Assembly (NCBI GenBank): GCA_031401035.1
Contig: JANNRA010000209.1
Span: 1 to 31,416, forward strand
Length of the DNA stretch: 31,416 nt
Origin: JANNRA01 sp031401035
Lineage (GTDB): Bacteria > Desulfobacterota > Binatia > HRBIN30 > CADEER01
Direction: 5' to 3'
Of this stretch, positions 1-8,499 are shown in pieces. Numbering within the stretch: position 1 is the first letter of the stretch; each line of letters starts with the position of its first letter. The position numbers were made by a program, and so were the translations under genes. The notes under the pieces are model-generated. The model was not told the DNA's origin. It searched no databases and saw only the letters and a program-made list of their open reading frames with translations.

Positions 1-1720
1 ACCCGGGGATGCTCAGGCGCGTGCTGCGGTAGGCGACCAGGGCCGAGATCGAGGAGACCGAGGCGGAGCTGGGACGGGAGAAGTCGATGGCGAAGGCCTG
101 CGTGGTGACGATCGGGGTGCAGGGGCCGATGACACAGTCGGTCGGGCAGCTGGTGCAGGTTTCGCCGGCTTCGAGCAGGCCGTTGCCGCAGACGACGCCG
201 ACGGTGGGAGTTGGGGTCGGCGTCGGCGTCGCGGTGCCGGTGAAGGTCGCCGTCGCGGTCGGGATGCCGCCCAGCGGCGTATCGGTCGGCGTGGCGCTCG
301 GTCCGACCGGCGTCGGCGTGTCGGTGCTGGTCGCCGTCGGCGTCCGCGTCACTGTGGCCGTTCCGGTCGGCGTCGCGGTGGCAACCGGGGCATCGCCCTT
401 GTCCTTGAATTGGCTGGCGTCGTTCTTCTTCGTCGGTGGCGAGAAGCGCGCTTCCCAGCAACGGCCGTCGAGGGAGGTGTTCTTCACCTGCACGACGACC
501 TGCGGGTCCTGATCGAGCGGCAGCGGCGGCGTGTCGAGCAAGGCGCCGCCGCCCTTGAAGATGATTATCGCCTTGCCGGCGGTGCCGGACTTGAGCGTGA
601 TCTTCTTGATGCCGTCGGCGAGCGCGTCGGCGTCGCGGTACGCGAAGCCCTTGCTCGTCGCCTGCCAGCACGGCGCGCCGTCGCAGAGGCCGCCGGCCGG
701 AACGCGCGCCTGCAGCGCGAGCTGCGCCGTTCCGTCGACCTGGCCGTAGACGCACAGGGCGTACTCGGCTCCACCGGGATCGGTCGGGTCGCCGAAATCC
801 TGCACCGTGGTCGCCTCGCCCTTGCTCCACTTGAAGACGATCTTGTCGCCGTCCCCACCGCGGTCCTTGATCGACAGCAGGGCCTTGTTGACCGACAGCG
901 GCTGCTTGCAGCCGTTCAGCGGCTGTGCCGGGCAGTTGGGATCCGGTGTCGGGGTGGAGGTCACCGTGGCGGTGGCGGATGCCGTGAAGGTCGTCGTCGG
1001 CGTATTCGTCACGGTCGGGGTTGCGGTCGGCGTGGCGGTCGCCGTGAAACTCGCTGTCGGCGTGTTCGTCGGCGTCAACGAGGGCGTCGCGGTCGGCACC
1101 GCGACTTCGAGGACCAAACGCGGCCGGCTGCCGGCCGCCTGGCGGGAGTTGTAGTCGGCGGTGCCGTTCTGCGGCTCGTCGTTCTTGCGGACCATCCAGC
1201 CGAAGTTCGGCGTGCCGGCGAGGAAGGCCGCGACGTCGGCCGTGACATCCCAGCTGACGTACTGATTGACCGCGCTATCGGTCTGCGTCACCGCGCTCGT
1301 CGCGGCGGCGAACGTGCCGCCGGCCCACTGCGCCGCGCAGTCGGGCGAACTGTTGCCGGGGTTGCTGTCGATCGGGCAATTCCAGGTGGCGCCCAACTCG
1401 CTCCAGTCGGCGGTCATACGGTGGGCGTTCACCGCCCGTCCCGGGGCGCCCCACGAGTTGGCGTTGCTGACAAAGAGTTCGAGGCGGGCCGAGACGAGCA
1501 CCATGCCGGCTGCCGCCGCACCAATGTCGGACGGCGCGAAGCGCACCAGCGTGCGGTTCGGGCCGGTGCGCACCCGCAGGAAGGTTTCACCGCCCTCGTT
1601 GGCGTTCGGCCCGCCCTCGCGCAGGTAGGTATCGGCGGTCGCCTGTAGTGTCACGGTGGTCGCCGACGCCGCCGCCGGGAGGACGAACGCCACCACCAGC
1701 ATGGCTGCTCGAATGCGCAT
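1..1720 (-). CDS. Secreted DNRLRE/CBM96-type protein with PT linkers and Cys-rich C-terminal domain (3' end off the left edge)
   Basis: An open frame reads leftward from ATG at 1720 to the window edge with no stop, about 573 codons. GGGGGAGAG lies just upstream of the start. Residues 1-20 are a signal peptide ending ASA. Residues about 22-205 match the DNRLRE (CBM96-like) pattern seen in surface proteins: a TYLREGGPNANEGG motif, then LRVRTG, LVRF and a W-D-V-T segment. A Thr/Pro linker follows. Residues about 280-440 form a Trp/Lys/Gly-rich domain that I recall from similar proteins of this lineage but cannot name. A second Thr/Pro linker leads to CGNGLLEAGETCTSCP and the start of the C-terminal domain shared with the proteins at 12364-16039. 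It is probably extracellular or surface-attached; the ligand is unknown. It diverges from the phosphate operon, and no convincing Pho box faces it. Confidence 0.85.
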   Translation of the reverse strand, partial: MRIRAAMLVVAFVLPAAASATTVTLQATADTYLREGGPNANEGGETFLRVRTGPNRTLVRFAPSDIGAAAAGMVLVSARLELFVSNANSWGAPGRAVNAHRMTADWSELGATWNCPIDSNPGNSSPDCAAQWAGGTFAAATSAVTQTDSAVNQYVSWDVTADVAAFLAGTPNFGWMVRKNDEPQNGTADYNSRQAAGSRPRLVLEVAVPTATPSLTPTNTPTASFTATATPTATPTVTNTPTTTFTASATATVTSTPTPDPNCPAQPLNGCKQPLSVNKALLSIKDRGGDGDKIVFKWSKGEATTVQDFGDPTDPGGAEYALCVYGQVDGTAQLALQARVPAGGLCDGAPCWQATSKGFAYRDADALADGIKKITLKSGTAGKAIIIFKGGGALLDTPPLPLDQDPQVVVQVKNTSLDGRCWEARFSPPTKKNDASQFKDKGDAPVATATPTGTATVTRTPTATSTDTPTPVGPSATPTDTPLGGIPTATATFTGTATPTPTPTPTVGVVCGNGLLEAGETCTSCPTDCVIGPCTPIVTTQAFAIDFSRPSSASVSSISALVAYRSTRLSIPG

Positions 1721-1882
1721 GTCTCTCTCCCCCGGCGCACGGGCGCCGCTAATCCGGGGACCGCCCCCCGGGGTGCTCCAACCGCGTCAGTCGATATCAA
1801 CGGCAGGTGACCGGAAGGTTGCGCCGCGGTGACGATTCACACCGGCGGCACAGTTCGGCGCGGCGCGGGGAAGTTCGCGAAA

Positions 1883-1927
1883 CTGTCACGGCGCCTTCAC
1901 GTTACGGCAACGCGCTCGGTCTAGGGT
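1883..1927 (+). promoter_or_regulatory. Distal Pho-box-like array upstream of the phosphate operon
   Basis: Three 7-mers start exactly 11 bp apart: CTGTCAC (1883-1889), CCTTCAC (1894-1900) and CGGCAAC (1905-1911). The known E. coli Pho box is CTGTCAT-like 7-mers separated by 4 bp, which gives the same 11-bp period. A TAGGGT hexamer at 1922-1927 lies 10 nt further on, about where a PhoB-dependent -10 element sits. The array points toward the porin and pst genes. A weaker pair with the same spacing is at 1834-1851. The promoter role is inferred. Confidence 0.5.
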
Positions 1928-1988
1928 CTGGCGTGCGTGCGGCGATTGGGATGGGGACCCCCCTTATCTCTAGCCCGTTCATGCGCGT

Positions 1989-2016
1989 GGGGAGGGGCCG
2001 GTCGCGGCCCCTCCCC
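1989..2016. repeat. 12-bp perfect hairpin in the leader between two Pho boxes
   Basis: GGGGAGGGGCCG (1989-2000) pairs fully with CGGCCCCTCCCC (2005-2016) around a GTCG loop. There is no T-tract on either side, so it is not a classical terminator. If transcription starts at the distal Pho box, this hairpin lies in the mRNA leader ahead of the porin. It could also simply separate the two promoter elements. Function unknown. Confidence 0.6.
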
Positions 2017-2042
2017 GCAACTCCCTCAGGCCCGTCGCGTAT

Positions 2043-2088
2043 CTGTAGCATTGCCGTAACATCCTCGTAATAACCGGACGGCTAAGCG
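2043..2088 (+). promoter_or_regulatory. Proximal Pho box of the oprP-pst-pho operon
   Basis: CTGTAGC (2043-2049), CCGTAAC (2054-2060) and TCGTAAT (2065-2071) are three Pho half-sites at an exact 11-bp period, each spacer 4 bp. They resemble the CTGTAAT-type half-sites of enterobacterial Pho promoters. A weak -10 (TAAGCG) begins at 2083, 11 nt after the last half-site. The TTG start of the porin follows about 30 nt later. Auto-regulation is expected because phoB lies in the same operon. Confidence 0.65.
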
Positions 2089-2117
2089 TTGGCACGGGAA
2101 TCTGAGGGGGGCCTCCA

Positions 2118-3545
2118 TTGGCAGCCGAGCGTTTTGCGCGAGCTGCCGCGGTGATGTGTGTGGCCGTGGCGGTGGCGATGAGTCCGGTTCGGGCGGAGGA
2201 AAAGCGGGTGGTCGACGAGTTGCTCGATATCCTGCGCCAGAACAAGCAGATCAGCGAGCAGCAGTATCGGCAGCTCAAACAGCGGGCCGAGAGTGAACGG
2301 CTGCGCGATCTGGGAGCGGCGCAGGTCGCCGCCCCGACGCCCACCGCGGCGGCGCCGGCGGTGGCCGTGGCGGCTGCGACGCCGGCCCTGCCGACGGGGG
2401 CCGCGCCGCTGCAGGCGTATTGGAAGGACGGCTTCAACGTCGGCACGGCCGACGAGTCGTTCCGACTGAAGATCGGCGGCCGCATTCAGAACGACTGGGC
2501 GGTGGCGGCCAGCAGCGACGGTCTGCGCGACGAGTTCGACATCGCCGCCGTCGAGACCGGCACCGAGTTGCGCCGGGCGCGCATCGACCTGCAGGGCTCT
2601 GCCTGGGACATCGTCAACTTCCGCCTCGAGTACGACTTCGCCACCGGCGAAGCCGAAGCCCAGGACGTGTACATCGGCCTGCGCACGGTGCCGTGGGTGC
2701 AGAACATCCGTGTCGGTCACTTCAAGGAGCCGTTCGAACTCGAGCAGATGACCTCGAACAACGACATCACGTTCATGGAGCGCGGCATCCCGCACGCGCT
2801 GGTGCCGGCGCGCAACACCGGCCTGGCGCTTTTCGGGTCCGAACTGGGTGAGCGGATGACCTGGGAAGGGGGCGTCTTCGCGCTCGCCGATGACACCGGC
2901 TTCGGCTTCGGCGCGGGCGACAACTACGATCTCACCGGCCGCGTCACCGGCCTGCCGTGGGCGGCGGACGACGCCCACTTCGTGCATCTCGGGCTGGCCT
3001 ACAGTCACCAGTTCCGCAGCGACGACTTCTCGCTCTCCTACAGCCAACGACCCGAATCGCACCTCTACCCGGTGGCGCTGGTCGGGACCGGCGGCGTGCC
3101 GACAAACGGCGTCGACCTGCTCGGCGCCGAAGCGGCGCTGGTCTACGGGCCGTTCTCGGCCCAGGCCGAATACAACCAGTCCTTCGTCAGCATCCCGGGC
3201 GCGGCCGATGCCAACGTCGGCGGCTTCTATACCCTCGCCAGCTACTTCCTGACCGGCGAGAGCCGCCCCTACAAGCGTACACGAGGTCACTTCGATCGCG
3301 TCCGGCCCTTGCACAATCTCGCCTTCGACGGCTCGGGCGTGGGGGCGTGGGAGATCGCCGCGCGTTTCTCCTGGCTCGATCTCAATTCGGTCGGCGTGCG
3401 CGGCGGCCAGATGGCCGACGTCACCGCCGGGCTCAACTGGTACCTCAATCCCAACGTGCGCGTCATGGCCAATTACGTCCATGCCCACCTGCAGGCGACC
3501 GGCGACGCGAACATCGCCGAGAGTCGCTTCCAACTCGCCTTCTGA
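2118..3545 (+). CDS. oprP: Phosphate-selective porin, OprO/OprP family
   Basis: A 475-residue outer-membrane channel expected to let phosphate or polyphosphate into the periplasm. The start is TTG at 2118: GAGGGGG lies 7 nt upstream, and the frame from there gives a complete signal peptide ending VRA (about residue 26). The first ATG (2154) would lose most of it. Residues about 28-62 form a charged coiled coil (VVDELLDILRQNKQ), typical of this family. The barrel begins near FRLKIGGRIQ and contains the family segments RRARIDLQG and VGHFKEPFELEQMTS. It ends in a C-terminal Phe, the usual outer-membrane insertion signal. It is the first gene behind the Pho boxes and 30 bp ahead of pstS. Family assignment is strong; anion specificity (phosphate versus polyphosphate) cannot be read from sequence. 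Confidence 0.88.
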   Translation: MAAERFARAAAVMCVAVAVAMSPVRAEEKRVVDELLDILRQNKQISEQQYRQLKQRAESERLRDLGAAQVAAPTPTAAAPAVAVAAATPALPTGAAPLQAYWKDGFNVGTADESFRLKIGGRIQNDWAVAASSDGLRDEFDIAAVETGTELRRARIDLQGSAWDIVNFRLEYDFATGEAEAQDVYIGLRTVPWVQNIRVGHFKEPFELEQMTSNNDITFMERGIPHALVPARNTGLALFGSELGERMTWEGGVFALADDTGFGFGAGDNYDLTGRVTGLPWAADDAHFVHLGLAYSHQFRSDDFSLSYSQRPESHLYPVALVGTGGVPTNGVDLLGAEAALVYGPFSAQAEYNQSFVSIPGAADANVGGFYTLASYFLTGESRPYKRTRGHFDRVRPLHNLAFDGSGVGAWEIAARFSWLDLNSVGVRGGQMADVTAGLNWYLNPNVRVMANYVHAHLQATGDANIAESRFQLAF

Positions 3546-3575
3546 TCCGCAAGCAGCCCAGGGAGGAATCCATTC

Positions 3576-4559
3576 ATGACCACACGCACTGCACTCGCGC
3601 GCAGCCTGGCCGGGCTCACCGCCGCGGCGCTGCTCGTCGGACCAGCCGGCGCGGCGCCGGTGACGGTCGATCAGGCCATTGCGCCCTATGCCAAGGTCGG
3701 CGGCGTCTCCGGCAACCTCAACAGCATCGGCTCCGACACGCTGAACAATCTGATGACGCTGTGGGCCGAGGGCTTCAAGCAGGCCTACCCGAACGTGCGC
3801 ATCCAGATTGAGGGCAAGGGCTCCTCGACGGCGCCGCCGGCACTGATCTCGGGCACCGCCCAGATCGGACCGATGAGCCGGGCGATGAAGCCGACCGAGA
3901 TCGACGAGTTCGAGAAGAAGTTCGGCTACCCGCCGACCAAGGTCCGCGTCGCCATCGACGCCCTGGCCCTCTACGTCAACAAGGACAACCCGCTCGATGA
4001 GATCTCCCTGCCGCAGGTCGATGCGATCTTCTCCAAGACGCGCACCTGTGGCTTCCCCACCGACCTCGGCACCTGGGGCGCCCTCGGCCTGCAGGGCGCC
4101 TGGGCACAGAAGCCGCTCAGCCTCTATGGCCGCAACTCGGCCTCGGGGACCTACGGATTTTTCAAGGAGCACGCGCTCTGCAACGGCGACTTCAAGGACA
4201 CGGTCAAGGAACAGCCGGGGTCGGCGTCGGTGGTCCAGGGCGTCGCCGAGGACACCTACGGCATCGGTTACAGCGGCATCGGCTACAAGACCTCGGGCGT
4301 CAAGGCGCTGGCGCTGGCGCCGAAGGCGGGCGAGAAGGCGATCACGACCGAGTCCGAGAACATCTACGCTGGCACCTATCCGCTGTCGCGCTTTCTCTAC
4401 GTGTACGTGAACCACGCCCCCAACAAGCCGATCGACCCGCTCGTCAAGCAGTTCATCGCCTACGTGCTGAGCCAGCAGGGGCAGACCGTGGTGGTGAAGG
4501 ACGGCTACCTGCCGCTGACGGCGAAGATGGTCGACCAGGAGATCGCGGCGTTCCACTGA
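3576..4559 (+). CDS. pstS: Periplasmic phosphate-binding protein PstS
   Basis: The 327-residue periplasmic receptor of the Pst ABC transporter captures orthophosphate and delivers it to PstC/PstA. GGGAGGA sits 7 nt before the ATG. A signal peptide covers residues 1-26 (cleavage near AGA). Phosphate-contact segments of the family are visible: SIGSDTLNNL, GKGSST, GPMSRAMKP and YGRNSASGTYGFFKE. The C-terminal part (GYSGIGYKT, YPLSRFLYVYVNHAPNKP, VVVKDGYLPL) closely resembles the pseudomonad type of PstS. The stop TGA shares one base with the ATG of pstC, so the two are translationally coupled and no terminator separates them. Confidence 0.95.
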   Translation: MTTRTALARSLAGLTAAALLVGPAGAAPVTVDQAIAPYAKVGGVSGNLNSIGSDTLNNLMTLWAEGFKQAYPNVRIQIEGKGSSTAPPALISGTAQIGPMSRAMKPTEIDEFEKKFGYPPTKVRVAIDALALYVNKDNPLDEISLPQVDAIFSKTRTCGFPTDLGTWGALGLQGAWAQKPLSLYGRNSASGTYGFFKEHALCNGDFKDTVKEQPGSASVVQGVAEDTYGIGYSGIGYKTSGVKALALAPKAGEKAITTESENIYAGTYPLSRFLYVYVNHAPNKPIDPLVKQFIAYVLSQQGQTVVVKDGYLPLTAKMVDQEIAAFH

Positions 4560-6817
4560 TGGCGCGCGCGGAGGATATCGCCGCGGTGCTCCCGAGCGGC
4601 GGCCGGCGCAACGATGCGCCGGCGCGCCGGCGCGATGCGGCGGCGCGCGGGCGCCGCCGCGTCGCCCTCGACCGCTTCGCCACCGGACTGGTCAGCGCCG
4701 GCGGCTTCGCCATCATCGCCAGCATCCTCGCCATCTTGGTCTTCATCGTCGCCGAGGTGGTGCCGCTGCTCGGCGCGGCGACGGTCTCGGTGGCAAAAGT
4801 CGTTCCGTTACCGAGCGCGGCACCGGTGCGGGCGCTGGTCGGCGACGAATTCGCGACCCACGTCGCCGCCCTCGACCTCGACGGCGTGGTGCGGGTGCTG
4901 CGCATCGCCGACGGCGCCGTGGTGGCCGAGGAAACGCTGCCGACCGGCGGTGCGCCGCTGGTCGCGGCCCAGGTGCCGCCCGGCAGCGGCCTGCTCAGCG
5001 GCGCGACCGCCGACGGGCGTGTCCTCCTCGCCCCGGTGCGCTGGGACGCCCGCTTCGAGGGCCAGCAGCGCGTCGTAGCGCCGAATCTGGCGACGCCCAT
5101 CGCCATCGAACTGGACGCGACGAAGCGCCCGGTGCCGGTGTTCGCCGCCGGCGTGACGCCGTCCGGGGCGGCCACTGCCGCCGGCCAGCTCGCCGACGGG
5201 ACGCTGGTCGTCGTGCGCCAGACGCGGCGCGAGAACGAGTTCACCGGCGAGGTGAGCGAGGCGCAGGAGCGCCTACGCGCCACGGTGCCGGAGCGGCTCA
5301 CGCACCTGGTGCTCGATCCGCAGCAGCGCAACCTGTTCGGCGCTGACGCGCGCGGCAACCTGCTGTGGTGGGCGGTGGGCAGCGCCATCGGCGCGCCGCA
5401 GATCGTCCCGGCGGGGCCGGCGGTGACGGCACTCAGCCTGCTGCTCGGCGGCCGTTCGCTGGTCGTCGGCCAGGCCGATGGCGCCGTCAGCGTCTGGTTC
5501 GCCGCCGCGCAGGCGGACGGACCGCCGCGGCTGACCCGCGTCCGCGATTTCCCGTCGCGCCCGGCGCCGATCACCGAGATCGCCCCGTCGCAGCGCGACA
5601 AGGGCTTCATGGCCGCGGATGCGCAGGGCGGCCTCGGCCTCTACTACTCGACCTCGCACCGTGTCCTGTGGAGCGGCGCGGCGCCGTTCGCCGGCGCCCT
5701 TGCCATCGCGCCGCGCGGCACCGCCGCGTACCTGGCCGGACGCGGCGAGTTGGCGCTGCTCGACGTCGCCAACCCGCATCCCGAGGTCAGCCTGCGCTCG
5801 CTCTTCGGCCGCGTCTGGTACGAGGGCTACGGCGAGCCCGCCTACGTCTGGCAGTCGAGCAGCGGCACCGACGACTTCGAGTCCAAGTTCAGTCTCACAC
5901 CGCTGCTGGTCGGCACCCTCAAGGGCACCGTCTACTCGCTGCTGGTCGCCATCCCGCTGGCGGTGTTCGGCGCCATGTACCTGTCGCAGTTCATGCACCC
6001 GCGCCTCAAGACTGTGGTCAAGCCGGCGGTCGAGATCATGGCGGCGCTGCCGAGCGTCGTCCTCGGCTTCCTCGCCGGCCTGTGGCTGGCGCCGCGCTTA
6101 CAGCGCCTGTTCCCGGCGCTGATCCTGATGACGCTGCTCTTCCCGTTACTGTCGATCGGCGCCGGCGCGGCGTGGTCGCTGCTGCCGCGGCGCTGGCGCG
6201 GCCGCATCCCGGCCGGCGGCGAAGTGGCGCTGTTCGTTGTCGTCCTGGCCGGCGGCCTGTGGCTCAGCGTCGCGCTCAGTCCGTGGCTCGAGCGGGTGGT
6301 GTTCGGTGGCAACTTCCAGGCCTGGCTGCTGAGCACGACCGGACTGCCCTACGACCAGCGCAATGCCATCATCGTCGGCCTGGCGATGGGCTTCGCGGTG
6401 ATCCCGATCATTTTCTCCATCGCCGAGGAGGCGTTCTCGAACGTGCCGCGCGAGCTGGTCTCGGGCTCGCTGGCGCTGGGCGCAAACCGCTGGCAGACGG
6501 TCACCCGCATTGTCCTGCCGACCGCCAGCCCGGGCATCTTCTCGGCCATCATGGTCGGCTTCGGGCGCGCCGTCGGCGAGACCATGATCGTCCTGATGGC
6601 CACCGGCAACACGCCGATCCTCGACTGGAACCCCTTCAACGGCTTCCGCACCCTGTCGGCCAACATCGCCGTCGAGATCCCCGAGGCGCCGATGAGCGGC
6701 ACGCTCTACCGGGTGCTCTTTCTCGCCGCCCTGTTGCTCTTCCTCGTCACGTTCGTGGTCAATACCGCGGCGGAGTTGGTGCGCCAGCGCCTGCGCCGGC
6801 GCTACGCGCAGCTGTGA
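4559..6817 (+). CDS. pstC: Phosphate ABC transporter permease PstC, long form
   Basis: A 752-residue inner-membrane permease subunit, about twice the length of E. coli PstC. A basic N-terminus leads into one membrane helix (about residues 45-75). Residues about 80-420 form an extra periplasmic domain of repeated beta-type segments, reminiscent of a propeller. The remaining helices and the conserved permease domain follow. The cytoplasmic EAA loop that docks on PstB is at about 620-650 (EEAFSNVPRELVSGSLALGA). The long form is known from several Gram-negative groups, so the insertion is not unique, but its role is unknown. The start overlaps the pstS stop by one base. The end overlaps a GTG of pstA. 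Confidence 0.93.
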   Translation: MARAEDIAAVLPSGGRRNDAPARRRDAAARGRRRVALDRFATGLVSAGGFAIIASILAILVFIVAEVVPLLGAATVSVAKVVPLPSAAPVRALVGDEFATHVAALDLDGVVRVLRIADGAVVAEETLPTGGAPLVAAQVPPGSGLLSGATADGRVLLAPVRWDARFEGQQRVVAPNLATPIAIELDATKRPVPVFAAGVTPSGAATAAGQLADGTLVVVRQTRRENEFTGEVSEAQERLRATVPERLTHLVLDPQQRNLFGADARGNLLWWAVGSAIGAPQIVPAGPAVTALSLLLGGRSLVVGQADGAVSVWFAAAQADGPPRLTRVRDFPSRPAPITEIAPSQRDKGFMAADAQGGLGLYYSTSHRVLWSGAAPFAGALAIAPRGTAAYLAGRGELALLDVANPHPEVSLRSLFGRVWYEGYGEPAYVWQSSSGTDDFESKFSLTPLLVGTLKGTVYSLLVAIPLAVFGAMYLSQFMHPRLKTVVKPAVEIMAALPSVVLGFLAGLWLAPRLQRLFPALILMTLLFPLLSIGAGAAWSLLPRRWRGRIPAGGEVALFVVVLAGGLWLSVALSPWLERVVFGGNFQAWLLSTTGLPYDQRNAIIVGLAMGFAVIPIIFSIAEEAFSNVPRELVSGSLALGANRWQTVTRIVLPTASPGIFSAIMVGFGRAVGETMIVLMATGNTPILDWNPFNGFRTLSANIAVEIPEAPMSGTLYRVLFLAALLLFLVTFVVNTAAELVRQRLRRRYAQL

Positions 6818-8463
6818 GCGGACTGATGCGTTCCCGTCACAGCGAGGAGGCGCTCGGCCAGTCGTTCACGTGGCTGTGCGGCGGCGCCCTGGCTTTCAAT
6901 CTCCTGCTCGCCCTCGGCCTGCTGCTGTTGATCGCCTTCCACGGCCTGGCCTTCTTCTGGCAGCGGCCCGTGGAGCTGCTGACGATGCGCGACGGCACGC
7001 GGATCCTCGGCGAGGTGCACGAGCGCGAGGAGCGCCCGGGCGCGGACTATGGCAGCGGCGCGGTCGGCACGCGCATGCGGCTCAAGGTCGGCAATCGCGA
7101 CCTGTACGGCCTCGATTTCCGCTGGCTCGACGACAACGACGTGCTGGAGCGGACGCGGCCGCTCGACGCCGTACTGCTCGAGCGCTTCGAGTGGGGAAAC
7201 TTCTACGGCACGATGCGCGGCCTGCGCCGCGGTGACGCCGTGCTGGCCGAGGGCCCCGAGGCCACCTGGGAGGCCTTCGCGCCGTTGCATGCCGACAAGC
7301 TGCGCGAGCGGGCGGCGATCACCGCCCTGGAGCGCGGCCCGCTCGGCGACGTGAACGTCCAACTCGAGCGCCTGCGCCTGGCCGAGCGGCGCCTGGCGCT
7401 CGACGCGCCGGCCGAGAGCGAGCGCGCCGCGCGTCAGGCGGCCATCGACGCGCCACGCGCGGCGCTCACCGCCACCTACGAGACGCTGGCGGCGCAGCTG
7501 TTCGCGGCGCGCGAACGCCTCAGCGCCGAGACGCTGGTGATGGAGTCGGCCGACGGGCAGACGAAGGTGGTCGCCGTCGGCGAGATCGTCAACGCCCTGC
7601 GCCCCAACGCCATGGGAACGCTGGCGCTGCTGCGCCTGTACGTGCAGCGCATTGGCGAGTTCGTCAGCGCCGCGCCGCGCGAGTCGAACACCGAGGGCGG
7701 CATCTTCCCGGCCATCTTCGGCACCGTCATGATGGTCTTCCTGATGTCGTTCCTGGTCGCGCCGTTGGGGGTGTTGGCCGCCCTCTATCTGCGCGAGTAC
7801 GCCCGCGAGGGGGTGTTCGTGCGCGCCGTGCGCATCGCCGTCAACAACCTCGCCGGCGTCCCGTCGATCGTCTTCGGCGTCTTCGGGCTCGGCTTCTTCG
7901 TCTACGTCATCGGTGGCTCGATCGATCAGCTCTTCTTCCCCGAGGCGCTGCCGACGCCGACCTTCGGCACCGGCGGCATCCTCTGGGCCAGCCTCACCTT
8001 GGCGCTGCTCACCGTACCGGTAGTCATCGTTGCCACCGAAGAGGGTCTGGCGGCGGTGCCGCGCATCGTCCGCGAGGGCTCGCTGGCGCTCGGCGCGACC
8101 AAGTTCGAGACCACCTGGCGGGTGGTGCTGCCGGCCGCCGCACCCGGCATCCTCACCGGCATGATCCTGGCGATGGCGCGCGCCGCCGGGGAGGTGGCGC
8201 CGTTGATGATCGTCGGCATGGTCAAGCTGGCGCCGACGCTGCCGCTCGACCACCACTTCCCGTTCGTCCACCTCGAGCGCAAGTTCATGCACCTCGGCTT
8301 CCACATCTACGACGTCGGTTTCCAGAGTCCGAACGTCGAGGCGACGCAGCCGCTGGTCTTCGCCACGGCGCTGCTGCTGGTCCTGGTGGTGACGGCCATG
8401 AACCTGGTCGCCATCATCGTTCGCAACCGCCTGCGCCGTCGCTACGCGACGAGCGCGGTCTGA
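6814..8463 (+). CDS. pstA: Phosphate ABC transporter permease PstA, long form
   Basis: The second permease subunit, 549 residues from GTG 6814 or 545 from ATG 6826. The GTG overlaps the pstC stop (GTGA). The ATG has a weak GAGCGG just before it. Both are plausible. The frame is open far upstream into pstC, but that part is an antisense-like shadow. After the first membrane helix (about 20-45) comes a periplasmic domain of about 235 residues, rich in Arg/Glu and probably partly coiled coil. The transport domain starts near GGIFPAIFGTVMMVFLMS. The EAA loop reads EEGLAAVPRIVREGSLALGA. It pairs with the equally extended PstC. The C-terminus (NRLRRRYA) matches that of PstC. Confidence 0.92.
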   Translation: MSGLMRSRHSEEALGQSFTWLCGGALAFNLLLALGLLLLIAFHGLAFFWQRPVELLTMRDGTRILGEVHEREERPGADYGSGAVGTRMRLKVGNRDLYGLDFRWLDDNDVLERTRPLDAVLLERFEWGNFYGTMRGLRRGDAVLAEGPEATWEAFAPLHADKLRERAAITALERGPLGDVNVQLERLRLAERRLALDAPAESERAARQAAIDAPRAALTATYETLAAQLFAARERLSAETLVMESADGQTKVVAVGEIVNALRPNAMGTLALLRLYVQRIGEFVSAAPRESNTEGGIFPAIFGTVMMVFLMSFLVAPLGVLAALYLREYAREGVFVRAVRIAVNNLAGVPSIVFGVFGLGFFVYVIGGSIDQLFFPEALPTPTFGTGGILWASLTLALLTVPVVIVATEEGLAAVPRIVREGSLALGATKFETTWRVVLPAAAPGILTGMILAMARAAGEVAPLMIVGMVKLAPTLPLDHHFPFVHLERKFMHLGFHIYDVGFQSPNVEATQPLVFATALLLVLVVTAMNLVAIIVRNRLRRRYATSAV

Positions 8464-8499
8464 GACCGCCCGGTCGCGCCTACCATGGAAAGAGGCTAT

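Noticed and set aside
87..1154. Plus-strand frames translating to long VGVGVAVGVAV-type runs
   Set aside because: They are the antisense reading of the Thr/Pro linker repeats of the minus-strand protein at 1-1720. They have no ribosome sites and no domain content.
2082..4556. An 824-residue minus-strand open frame opposite the porin and pstS
   Set aside because: Typical high-GC antisense frame, rich in Arg/Asp/Gly/His. It has no recognisable domain, and both opposite-strand genes are clear.
5365..6813. A long upstream extension of the pstA frame
   Set aside because: It overlaps pstC in another frame with Arg/Pro-rich composition. The PstA protein begins at GTG 6814 or ATG 6826.
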